From Boswellia sacra (taxonomy: Eukaryota; Streptophyta; Magnoliopsida; Sapindales; Burseraceae), in the NCBI GenBank assembly GCA_013180625.2, contig SNVD02002649.1, forward strand, positions 1 to 64,000: a stretch of 64,000 bases of DNA, read 5' to 3'. The notes under the pieces are model-generated. The model saw only the letters and a list, made by a program, of their open reading frames with translations, was not told where the DNA came from and did no database searches. The stretch's first letter is position 1. Every line of letters starts with the position of its first letter. Below are positions 34,662-45,713 of the stretch, piece by piece. The position numbers and the translations under genes are program-made.

Positions 34662-37600
34662 ATGGCCGACAATCAAGTGGAAAGATTCACGAATGAAGGG
34701 GACAACCTTTCCCAACAAAATGATCAAAACCAGCCAAGAACCCTCAGAGATTACATGAATCCGGTAAGGACTAGTGCACCATCTTGTGTAGTTTCTCCTC
34801 CAAATTCAATCAATTTCAATTTCAATTTCAAACCAAGTTATGTTCGACTTCTACCCACTTTTCATGGCCTTGATATGGAGAACCCATATTCATACTTGAA
34901 AATCTTTGAAGAGGTATGTAACTCCTACACTGACCCAAATTGTAGCATAAACACCATTAGATTAAAGCTTTTTCCTTTTTCTTTAAAAGATAAAGCTAGA
35001 ATATGGCTACAAAATTTGAGGTCGAATTCCATCAGTTCATGGGATGAGATGAAACAATAATTTTTGAAAAAATTTTTTCCTACCCATTTTCTATCAATGT
35101 TGGGATAGGTATAAGGAACTACTTAATACCTGTCCTCACCATGGTTTTGAAACTCGGAGAATAGTTGCACACTTCTATGAAGGGTTAACACCTCAAGATA
35201 GGCAACTAGTAGAATTAACGTGTAATGGAGAATTTGGAGATAAAGACCCTGAGGAAGCAATTGACTACCTAGATTCCTTGGCAGAAAAGGCACAAAATTG
35301 GGACACTGCTGGCACCTATGAGGTACCAAGCAAGGCCCCAACCTCGACATCTAATAAAGGCATTTACAACCTTAGGGAAGACCATGACCTTCAAGCCAAA
35401 TATGCATCCCTAGCTAGAAAAGTCGAGGCTTTAGAGATAAAAAAGAGTGGTCAATTAAATTCTATTCAAGAAAATGTCTCTAACATTTGTAATGACAATG
35501 AACATTCTACTGATGATTGCCCAACTTTGCCTGCCTTTAGGGAATGTCTCTATGAGCAAGCCAATGCCTTGAATACTTTCAAAAGGCCAAATCACAATCC
35601 ATACTCACAAACTTATAATCCTGGTGGGAGAAATCATCCAAATTTCAATTGGAAAAATGACAATCTTGCACAATCTTCACAAGCCCCTTTTCAAACATGA
35701 CAAAATTTTCAAAATTCTCATGATCATGCATATGCTCCTCCTCCTAGGAATGACTTTGAAGAGACATTGCATTCATTCATTACAAAGCAAGAGACTTTCA
35801 ATAGTCAAACTGCTCAAACATTAGCAAATTTATCAGACACTCTTGCAAAATTTGCATCTACATTTAGCATCCAAGAGAAAGAAAAATTTCCTTCTCATAC
35901 TTTGGAAAACCCCAAAGATCAATCTAACTCAAATGTAGGGAGTTCAAGTAACCATTATTTTGACCAAGCCAAGTCAGTCATGACCCTTTGCAATGGTAAG
36001 GTTGTTGAAAAACATATTCCTAACCCTTGTGAGAAAGAAGAAGAATCGATCTCTAAAAGGCAGGCAGAGGTTGCCAAACCAACACCTAACGAAGAAGAAA
36101 CCAAATCCTCATCTGTGCCTCCATTTCCTCAAGCATTAGCCACACAAAAGAAGCCAACTCACAAATGTGAAATCTTTGAAAATTTTAAACAGGTAAAGGT
36201 CAACATTCCCTTGCTTGATGTGATCAAATAGTTACCTTCTTGTGCAAAATTTTTGAAAGACTTGTGCACTGTGAAAAGGAAATTGAATGTTCAAAAGAAG
36301 GCCTTTCTAGCCGAGCAAGTAAGTGCCATTCTTCAAAATAATAATACAGTGAAATATAAGGATCCAGGTTGTCCTACAATTTCATGTGTTATTGGAGACC
36401 ATAAAATTGAACAAGCTTTACTTGATCTTGGTGCTAGTGTGAATTTGCTTCCATACTCGATTTTTCAGAAACTCAATCTAGGTGAGTTAAAACCGACTTC
36501 TATGACTCTTTTGCTTGCAGATAGATCAATGAAAGTACCAAGAGGAGTAGTAGAAGATGTGTTAGTTCAAGTTGATAAATTCATTTACCCAGTGGATTTT
36601 ATCGTCTTGGACACACAACCAGTGGAAGTAAGCAATTCAATTCCTGTTATTTTAGGGCGTCCATTTCTAGCTACCTCTAATGCTTTGATTAATTGTAGGA
36701 ATGGAGTCATGAAGCTATCATTTGGGAACATGACATTAGAACTTAATGTTTTTAATATGTGCAAACAACCACATGAAGAAGAAGATGAAATTGAGGAGGC
36801 TAATATGATCGAAACTATTGTGGAAGATCACATCCAAAAAGGGAGTTCTTCTGACCCTTTGGAAACTTGTTTAGTGAATTCATTATAATCAAGTATGGAA
36901 CTAGAGTCTGATCTTTCTGATATAAGTTCTTTATTAGATTGTGCACAGGTGATGGAAAAAGGCTCAAAACCAAGATTCAAAGAATTGGCGCAAATGAATG
37001 AAAGCAAGGAAGAGGAAGCTCCCAAGTTAGAATTAAAGCCCTTACCTGAAGGACTGAAATATACATATCTTGGGGAGAATCAGACATATCTGGTGGTAAT
37101 TTCTTCATCCCTCACATGCGAGCAACAAGGTAAGTTGATAGAAGTGCTTAAAAGACATAAAAATGCAATCGGGTGGACTTTAAAATATATAAAAGGAATT
37201 TTGCACACATAGAATACATTTAGAGGAAAATGTCAAAACATCCCAACAACCTCAAAGAAGATTGAATCCACATATGAAAGAGGTTATTAGGGCTGAAGTT
37301 CTTAAACTACTTGATGTAGGAATTATTTATGCTATTTCTGATAGCAAGTGGGTAAGGCCTACACAAGTAGTACCTAAGAAATCTGGTATTATAGTAGTTA
37401 AAAAAGAAAAAGGGGAATCATTGACAACTCGAGTCTCATCTAGTTGGAGGATGTGTATTTATTATAGAAAATTAAATGCTGTCATTAGAAGAGACCATTT
37501 TCCCTTACCTTTCCTTGATCAAATTCTTGAAAGAGTAGCACGACACCCGTACTACTGCTTTCTTGATGGATACTCAGGCTATTATCAAATTCCTATTGCA

Positions 37601-38960
37601 CTCGAAAACCAAGAAAAGATCACATTCACATGCCCCTTCAACACTTTTGCATTTAGGAGAATGCCTTTTGGACTTTGCAATGCCCCAGCCACTTTTCGAA
37701 GACCCATGTTAAGCATTTTCAGTGATATGGTTGAGCATTGTTCAAAAGTTTTTATGGATGATTTAAATATCTTTGGAAACTCTTTTGACAATTGTCTTGG
37801 AAACTTAGAAAAAGTCTTAAAAAGGCTTGCAGAAAAAGGTCTTATTTTGAATTGGAAAAAATGTCACTATATGGTCACTTCGGGAATTGTCTTAGGCCAT
37901 ATGGTGTCTTCTAAGAGAATTGCAGTGGACAAAGCAAAAGTGGAATTAATTTCCCATTAGCCTCCACCAAAAACAGTCAAAGAGGTTCATTCATTCTTAG
38001 GGCATGTTGGATTTTATAGGAGGTTCATAAGAAATTTCAGTGCTATATCTAAACCGCTTTGTAACCTTTTAATAAAAGACACTTATTTTGAATGGACTCA
38101 AGAATGTCAAATGTCTTTGATAAATTAATTGGACTTTTAACAACTGCTCCAATTATGCAATCTCCTGATTGGTCCTTGCCTTTTGAATTGATGTGTGATG
38201 CAAGTGACTATGCCATTGGTGCTGTCTTAGGACAAAGAAAAGAAGGTAAGCCTTATGTCATATACTATGCAAGTAGGACTTTAAATGATGTGCAAATGAA
38301 TTACACAACAACTGAAAAAGAACTACTTGCAGTAGTATTTGCATTAGACAAATTTCGATCCTATTTAATTTGTCCTCCAACAATTGTTTGCACTGACCAT
38401 GCAGCTGTGAGATATTTAATGTCTAAATAGGATGCAAAACGTAGATTGATACGGTGGATCTTATTTCTTCAAGACTTCAACATCACAATAAAGGATAAGA
38501 AAGAAGCCGGAAATGTCGTTACAGATCATCTTTCAAGACTAACGACAGAGGCATTAATTGAAACTTCACCTATCAATGATTCTTTTCCTGATGAATTTTT
38601 ATTTTCCGTTGCTACTGTACCTTGGTTTGCTAACATTGTAAATTTTCTTACAACAGGAAAAATGCCACCTCATTGGAATGCTCGAGACATAAGGAAAATT
38701 TTAACCGAGGTGAAAAATTTTTATTGGAATGACCCATATCTGTTCAAATATTATCTAGACCAAATAATAAATAGATGCATACCCGACAATAAAGTAAGTA
38801 GTGTCATTAACCTTTGTCATTCTGAAGCATGTGGAGGACATTTTTCATTTAGAAAAACAGCTGCTAAAATCTTGTAATATGGATTTATTGGCCCACCTTA
38901 TTTAAAGATGCACATGCATTTTGCAAAACATGTGAAAATTGTCAAAAATTGGGATCCATT
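34662..38960 (+). pseudogene. gag-protease-reverse transcriptase-RNase H-integrase polyprotein remnant
   Basis: Starts MADNQVERF at 34662. Gag: LPTFHGLDMENPYSYLKIFE, LFPFSLKDKARIWLQNL, then WDRYKELLNTCPHHGFE and IVAHFYEGLTPQDRQLVEL. A Cys/His motif (CNDNEHSTDDCP) follows. Protease near 36410: LLDLGASVNLLPYSIF, with Asp-Leu-Gly instead of Asp-Ser/Thr-Gly, as usual in this clade. Reverse transcriptase 37262-37960: SWRMCIYYRKLNAV, LDGYSGYYQIPIA, PFGLCNAPATF and the catalytic FMDD. RNase H about 38040-38430: CDASDYAIGAVLG, TEKELLAVVFALDKFRSYL. Integrase zinc motif only (to about 38960). Stops lie at 35058, 35698, 36229, 36886, 37958, 38428 and 38875. Frameshifts lie near 35080, 37205 and 38110. 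The integrase catalytic core is deleted. Confidence 0.92.
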
Positions 38961-39117
38961 TCAAAAAGAAACATGATGTCTTTGAATCCCATTCTTGTTG
39001 TTGAAATCTTTAACTGTTGTCTTTGAATCCGAACGACTATTGAGACACATTCTTGTAGACTTGTGCAACGTGAAATTTTTAACTTATAGACACAATTCTG
39101 AGATAAGCAGGAATGCT

Positions 39118-39262
39118 ATAGTCTTGGGAATCTGACTCAAAATGACCCTGTTTGCCAGTTTATAAGAAAACTGGATGGGAAGCATATTCCTAACTCATAG
39201 AAGGTGTTTAAGCCGTTTCTGGACGTAAAACCAGAGGAAGATGTGAGCCACAGTCACAACTA
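39118..39262 (+). other. Conserved post-pol block (copy 3 of 3)
   Basis: Closely matches 1415-1556 and the reverse complement of 27394-27515. It lies just after the integrase truncation and about 210 bases before the LOG-like sequence. Confidence 0.75.
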
Positions 39263-39471
39263 TCTGTACATATGGATGCGTACCATCATTTTTGAATTTT
39301 AATGCCTCGTAGCTATCATTTTTGAATTCGTATCTTTTGTTTGACTTATTTCATCATATTTTTTTGAATTTTTATGCATTATTGTCAACTTTTTCAACAA
39401 ACAACCGAGCTACCTATTTAGATGTCATCATTAGCATACCTTTTTGCACTCCATAAATACCACATATCTTG

Positions 39472-40110
39472 TTCTCTTCTTGCACTCCAAAGATATGTGT
39501 ATTCTGTGGATCTCGACTAGGTAAAAGTGAAGAGTTTGTCGAGGTAGCAAATTATGTTGGTAGGCTACTGGCTGAAAGAAAAATTCATGTGGTTTGTGGG
39601 GGAGGTAGCCTCGGGTTAATGGGTTGTGTGTCAACAGCTGCACATGTAGGAGGTAGTCAAGTTTTATGAGTTATTCCTGAAGCCTTGGCTGTAGAAAGCG
39701 TCGTTGGAAAAACGGTCGGGAAGGAGTTACAGGTCTCCTCTATGCATGAACGCATGGCACATATGCTTATCAATTCATACGCCTTTATTGCTTTACCAGG
39801 TGGCTTTGGTACTCTTGAAGAAATTTTTCAAATTACCTCTTGGGCCCAACTGAATCTCCATAAAAAACCCATAGGTTTGTTGAATGTCAAAAATTTCTTT
39901 AATCCTTTAATAAGTTTTGTTGATGCAGCTGTGGAACAAAATTTTATCCCTCATTTGGCGAGACAGATCCTTGTTTCTACCATTTCTGCTGGTGAGTTAC
40001 TTCACAAATTGCAAGTAGTTGATTATGAACCTGACCCATCTAGTACTCAAATTAATTGGTTAGGAGGGCAAAACAAAAAGTGCAAATTGAATCTGAATCT
40101 CCATTTGTAA
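39472..40110 (+). pseudogene. LOG: LOG-like (cytokinin riboside 5'-monophosphate phosphoribohydrolase) retrogene inside the retrotransposon
   Basis: A contiguous, intronless reading of about 212 codons covers the whole LOG domain: PKICVFCGSRLGK at the start, CGGGSLGLMGCVSTAAHVGG, VIPEALAVES, VSSMHERMAHM (substrate-binding Arg region), ALPGGFGTLEEIFQI (the family's PGGxGTxxE motif, intact) and LHKKPIGLLNVKNFFNPL. It ends in a tail KKCKLNLNLHL and a stop. Only one in-frame stop (TGA, 39667-39669) breaks it, at a position where the family has Gly, and there is no ATG in frame upstream: a stop lies at 39454. Host LOG genes have several introns, so this is a cDNA copy. LOG converts cytokinin nucleotides to free bases in the cytosol. 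Flanks on both sides are retrotransposon sequence shared with the LOG-less copy at 1-2947. Confidence 0.92.
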
Positions 40111-41440
40111 TTTTTTTCTTCTTGTCCTTTATTTAATTTTAGCATTTTATTTTATAAGTCTTTTAGGTCATCTCTCTCGAATAACAGAAGCTTCAGGTAA
40201 TGTCTCCTATACTTTATCTCTCTACATTTAAACATTGAGGACAATGTTTCATATGGTTGGGGGGGAAGGATAGTAGACATAAGTGTGTCTTGAATTTTCT
40301 TTTCTTGCCAAAAAAAAAAGCGAGTTAGTAATTAGATTCAGAGTGCGGTGTAAGGAGTTCAAATCCTCTTGAGATGCATTCTGGGTCAAGAATGACAGAG
40401 CAGGGAGGACCAGTTTGAACTCTTGAAACACACTCTAACCATTTTGTCATTTTATTTTTGCATTTTTGAAGACTTATTTTAACTAACTTGATATTATTTA
40501 GTTTTGATTTTTGAATTTTATAGCAAGGAGGTCTTATTCATTTCACTTCGAATTATTCAAATCCATGAACTCTCACAACCTTATCATTCAATAAACTGTA
40601 TGCTTATTTACTCGTTAAGCAAGTATTAATGAACCTTTCTTCACACACACACATACCTTGATGCATGATTGTGGGTGGCGAAATGAAATATTGTAATATT
40701 TGAGTTCTTTTGTTTTGTTTAGGATAACAACAAAAGGAAAGGGAAAGTTAAAAAAAAAAGAAAAAGAGAAGTGAAAGCAAAGAAAAAAAGTGAAAAAAAA
40801 TAGAGAGAGCAATTGTGGATAAGTTTGATCTCGTAGCCTCATTAATTCGAGTAATTAAGCCCGAGGGGTGCCTCAACACCTAATACCCTAAGACCAACTG
40901 GTTTGGGAGCTATTGGCCTAAAGCTCGCTACATGGATTAAGGAGAAAGCTTAATGGGATTGAACATTGCACTATCCACAATTTTCTAAGCAAAAATAAAG
41001 CATCAGCAACTCGAGTCGTTAAGCTCGTAGGGGTGTCTTAACACCTAATGCCCTAAGGCTAACTGGTCTAGGAGTCATTAGCCTAACGCTCGCTACATGG
41101 GTTAAAGATGCATTATTTCAAAAAAAAAGAAGATAAATAAAATGAATAAATGCCCTCTACCTAAGGTTGTTAGCCTTAACAAATATTAAAACCGATATGG
41201 CTTCTTTATAATAAGCCCCATAGTCATGTGTCGACTGAGCACAAAAAAAAAGGTTTGTTGATATCATGATTGAAGGGTACATGAGTCATTTAAAGAGAAA
41301 AAAATTGGTTGAGAGTTTGTTTATTTGAATCAAATCAACGAGAGTGTAATAATGACCACCTTGGATGTAAAATTCTATAAATCACTTCTAAATAATAACG
41401 CTTTAATTGCTAGGGACTAGCAATAAGCTGGGTGGGGGTG
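40111..41440 (+). other. 3' untranslated region and polypurine tract of the Athila-like element
   Basis: No gene is seen. Collinear with 1600-2947 of the left element. Ends GGTGGGGGTG directly before the LTR at 41441. Confidence 0.75.
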
Positions 41441-42812
41441 TGATGAACACTTAAATATGTATGCTTAAGAAGAGTTTAATTCATCATATTGCATTAATAG
41501 TGTCATTCAATTCCTCAACTTAAGCATATTTGTAGCCTTTGCATCTTTGGAATTAACTTTCTCTCAATTTTGGTTTTGTCACAGGTTCTGTAAAATGGGT
41601 ATAACTTTCTGTTTATAGATCAGAATGATGCAAATCATAATGTTTTGGAAAGATGATTAACTTATCTACAAATTGTATTTCACAAACATCATCAAATTCA
41701 GGCTTTTAGGGGACCAAAAATGGGCTTGAAATGAACCCATCTGTAGATTCTACCCAGCTTGACCACACCTCAGTATTTTGACCATATCTCTTAGAATACT
41801 TATCCAAATCATATAAATCAAGATGTTCTAGAAAGTTGAGAGAAATATATATGACTTTCATGAAGACATGTGATTAAAATTCCCAATAATTCAAGGTCAA
41901 AACCGATGGTCAAAGTTGATTCACCTAATTACCCCAATTGTCAAAGTTGCGGCATGTAATATTTGACAATTATTACTTTATAATTTGACAAGTTTACCCC
42001 TGAATGTATCTATAAATAGAGATGCCTTGTGACCCATGAGGGCATCTTGACCTCTGCTGGGATCTCCTGTTATTGTGATTTTCTCTCTTATATTTTTATG
42101 TTATTAATGAATTTCCTTTTTCTTATAATTAGTTTTCTTCTTATAATGTGTTTCTAATTTCTCTCTTGCTAAGGTGAAAGGGTGAAACCCTTGATATGAG
42201 AGTAAGGGTTCTCTAATCCTTTGTTATGTTCTTAATTATCATAATCTTGTGTTGTTTATCTTATATGATTTATATTTATTTTCTTAATCAATCTTGACAC
42301 ACTTGTAAAGTGGAGGTCTTGATCCATTGTCGATAATCCTTGGCACATCAAATGCTTGGATCTTTTCTAGATGTCATATGGTTCTTCCTTACCGACACGA
42401 ATCTAGTTAGGAACCTTGATTTGTTGTAGACATATGATGATTGACACATTAGATGCTTGAACCCATTTACAAGAAGTGGTATAAATATTGGTAACGAAGC
42501 AAATATAACTCATGTAACTAAAATGGGTTGTTTATCCTTATTTGATATATCAAGGGCGGATCTCCTAACCTTAGCTCTCATTATTATTGTGTTAATTTCT
42601 CTTGTGTTTTAATTATTCTCATTTATTAACTTGTTCTTTACTTATACTTGTTGATATTATCTTGTCACCTCTTTGAATCATCCATATTGTATTTGCTTAC
42701 TTTATAGTTTGTAGCCCTAAAATTCCATTCCTTGTGGATCGACCCCGGTCTCATCGGGTTTATTACTTTGACACTTCTATACTTGGGAGACAATCCTTTT
42801 TTGGATGTGTCA
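41441..42812 (+). repeat. 3' LTR, Athila-like element
   Basis: TGATGAACAC to GATGTGTCA, 1372 bases; TATA box at 42010-42019. Pairs with 33132-34463. Confidence 0.92.
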
Positions 42813-43987
42813 ACCATGAGGTATGTATGGCCTTGCAAACCTCATATATGTGTGTGTGAGAATCTATGAAGTGCCATGAAATGGGCATTTACATGCCAAC
42901 TTTGGGAGAGCACTTAAATGTTTTTGTGGTAATTCATGCTTGGGTTGGGTTATAGAAGTCTCTACCTAAAGCTGATAAATGCAAGTGGGTTGGGTTGTGA
43001 AAGTGTCCACCCGAAGCTAGCCATTGCATGTGGGTTGGCTTTTGGAAGTGTCAGCTTGAGGTTGAGACATGCATTTAGGTTTAGGTTGTAGAAGTGTTCG
43101 CCCGAAGCTAGCAAATGCATCATGGGTAGGGTTGTGGAAGTGTCCACCCAATTTGTGATTATGTGTGAGTGTTGTATGTGTCCCCAAAGCCCTTTAAGGC
43201 ACAATTTAAGTTGTGAGTAAAATATATGTGTATGCTTATGAAGGAAAAACGTGATATACGATTACACAGGTGGAAATGTATTTTATAGGTGTTGACGTTG
43301 AAGTAGAGCAGGAATTGTAAAAAATTAGCTAAATTGTATTTGATGGCAAACAGAGAAAATGAGCATTAAATGTATTGCCCATAAACTTGATCGACGGAAG
43401 AGCGCAAGCTCCGTGATGCAAATCGGGAGGAGACAAAGAGTTGGCAACGTAGCGTGAAATTATTGGCGTAGGAGCGCCCACACTTTACCTAAAATGCTCG
43501 TAAGACAGAAACTTGGCGCAGCTGCGCCAAATGATCCACGCCGGTACATAACCTATGACTTTTGTCAATTTGACTTGTAGATAAAGAAAAGGACTGGTTG
43601 GGAGACAAGCAAGAGTTGTGGACTGTATTTATGTGATCTATCCCTGCATGAATTTCAATTAAGTTTCATGTTTAGCTACTTACTAAGTGTATTACTCACT
43701 AGCTCTATTGTGTGCCCCAGGTGAGCGTTAGATTCAGATTTTCTGAGGATGTTTGGCATAGTGGCGCGAAGTTCCCTTGGCAACCATTACACCGCCGCAA
43801 CGATTTAATTTTGCTTGGAATTGTTTTTGATTGACATGAAATGTATATAGAATGTTCCATGGTTGAAATGGGAACTTTGTGTATTTTGGATGTAGTCTTA
43901 ATGAAATCGTTCGTTTTTCTTATTTATTGAGTGTGTATAGGCCTTACGTAACATTTTTTTATTTATTCTGGGGTATGGGGTGTTACA
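42813..43987 (+). repeat. Chromovirus 3' LTR, second part
   Basis: Continues the LTR from 33131 and ends GGGGTATGGGGTGTTACA, a usual end for this group. About five imperfect units of roughly 46 bases (GTGGGTTGGGTTGTGAAAGT, GTCCACCCGAAGCTAGC) lie at 42938-43150. The two parts together give about 2.8 kb. Confidence 0.75.
42938..43150. repeat. Imperfect ~46-bp tandem repeats in the chromovirus LTR
   Basis: Units share GGGTTG-GAAGTGTCCACCCGAAGCTAGC with changes; five can be counted. Confidence 0.8.
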
Positions 43988-44800
43988 GATATAATCATTT
44001 GGCTTTACCAATTATACTGTTTTTATCTTATTAGTAAAATAAGAATAACCAATTAGTTTGCCAATTGTACTTATAACTTTAAATATAATAATCATGATTT
44101 ATGATCTCTTATTGTTACAATAAATAGTACTTGTTCAACTAGCATAGCTTAAAGAATGTAATTATTTTATGTTCCTATGAATACAAGTATTATACTTACA
44201 ATTTGATTGCAAAAGTTCCACAATTAAAAAAAGAGTATGATGCAATACCTTGCACAATAATCACGCATAAAAGTTGCATTTACAATGAAAAATATTGAAA
44301 GAACACAAAAATCACCTTAGTTTGACTTAAACTGCTATAAGGTAATAGCAAAATAATAACTATTATAATGCTAATAATTATAATAATAAATAAATGAATA
44401 TACTGATAACAAATCAGATAATACAGTTACTCTATGACACAGGTAATATACAAGCTCACATCTCATGTAGTGATGGAAAACATAGGTTAATCATGTTAGA
44501 CCAGAGACCCTAAAAGAGTATACTTAACTTTCTTTTTATTCTTACTTTGTATCTTAATTGCTCTTCTCCCATCAAGATGTGCTTAATATATGAGTTAATG
44601 AATGGATAACTCTTATATTTTTAATGCCATCAATTGACAAAATAGTGAATCTGAAAAAGTTTGTCTAATTTAATTGGCCACTTTATTAATCTTTAAGATG
44701 CTTTATTAATTTCAAAATTATATTTGAAATTAAATAAATATTTAATACATTTAACATTCTCTCACTTGACCCATTACACTCAATTTCATATTGATTATCA
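43988..44800. other. Duplicated flank segment (paralog of 61.96-64.0 kb)
   Basis: No gene is seen. 44090-44340 matches 61980-62230, and 44490-44760 matches 63735-63990 (shared GTGCTTAATATATGAGTTAA). A related stretch with CCTTGCACAATAATC also occurs at 58775 and, diverged, at 10110. Confidence 0.75.
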
Positions 44801-44929
44801 TATGAAAATATTTAATCTCTCACTTTATATTCAAACAAAAGAGTTAAAAACATGAATTATGATAGTATGTTTTTAAATCAATATTGCATTTAATCTTTTA
44901 TAATAAGAACTACACTGCAAATGTACGGG
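44801..44929. other. AT-rich spacer
   Basis: No feature is seen. Confidence 0.4.
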
Positions 44930-45655
44930 TATCTTAATTAGCTAAAGTGATCACAAAACATAATTATGTGCTTTATGCTGAACATGTTCCTTATGTAATT
45001 TAGGTGGCAAAGCTTTTGTTAATGGTCTACCATCATTAACTTGGTGCTAATGTACTCGATAGCTAAATATTTAATGTTGATATGTTTACTTTGACTTCCA
45101 CTTTTGTTGTTCTTTATTGCAGTAGAACTATCGTAAAAACACTTTAATTTTCTAGAAATACAATCAACAACTCCAAGCCTTGAAATAAAACTCACGGGCC
45201 ACAGAGTCTGTGATGTGGCTTTAAAAATGACACAAACTATGATTTTGCGATTGAAGTAGCAATTAATGATTGCTTTGCACTTCTCCAGGAGATAGAACCT
45301 CCATCTAATATAATGAAAAAACCTGATTTCAAGTTTCTTGAGTTAATGTAGCCAACAAAATCAAAATCAGAATATCAACCACTCCAAGATGATCATATCG
45401 TTATCCAACAACTTTCATTGCAATTCTTTGCAACTTTCTATTAATGTTCTACTATAGGATTACTTTGGTATGTGCCGAACATTCCTAGTACTGCATATGC
45501 AATATCAAGTCTTGTATAGACTGAGGAATAAATTAAGCTTCCAACTACATAAGAATAAGGAATGTTCTTCATCTATTCCCTTACTAGATCATTCTTTGGG
45601 CATTCATTCAAACTAAATTTGCCACCTTTAACAATTGATGCTACATAAAGTGAAC
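44930..45655 (-). pseudogene. Ty1/copia reverse transcriptase/RNase H remnant
   Basis: On the minus strand, decayed pol reads NIPYSYVVGSLIYSSVYTRL, DIAYAVLGMFGTYQSNP, then RNase H pieces (SWSG, SDFDFVGYINSR, ISWRSAKQSLIATS). Stops are frequent. No LTRs of this element are recognised nearby. Confidence 0.75.
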
Positions 45656-45713
45656 TTTAATCAAATATGGATATATTACATGTGATAGATTGAATTATGT
45701 CTTTTATAATTTG

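Larger units (their letters stand above)
33132..42812 (+). mobile_element. Athila-like Ty3/gypsy retrotransposon with LOG insert, nested in a chromovirus LTR
   Basis: Two LTRs (33132-34463, 41441-42812), a primer site TGGCGCTGTTGCCAGGGA (34470-34487, close to the tRNA-Asp-type site I recall for Athila), a degenerate gag-protease-RT-RNase H polyprotein, a truncated integrase, the conserved post-pol block, a LOG-like retrogene, a 3' untranslated region and a polypurine tract (GGTGGGGGTG). The 5-base flanks are GCCAC and ACCAT; they differ by two transitions and so may be an old target duplication. Removing the element rejoins a chromovirus LTR. Many stops show that it is dead. Confidence 0.9.

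Noticed and set aside
39472..40110. The LOG sequence as a functional host gene.
   Set aside because: No ATG in frame, a nonsense codon at 39667-39669, no introns, and retrotransposon sequence on both sides.
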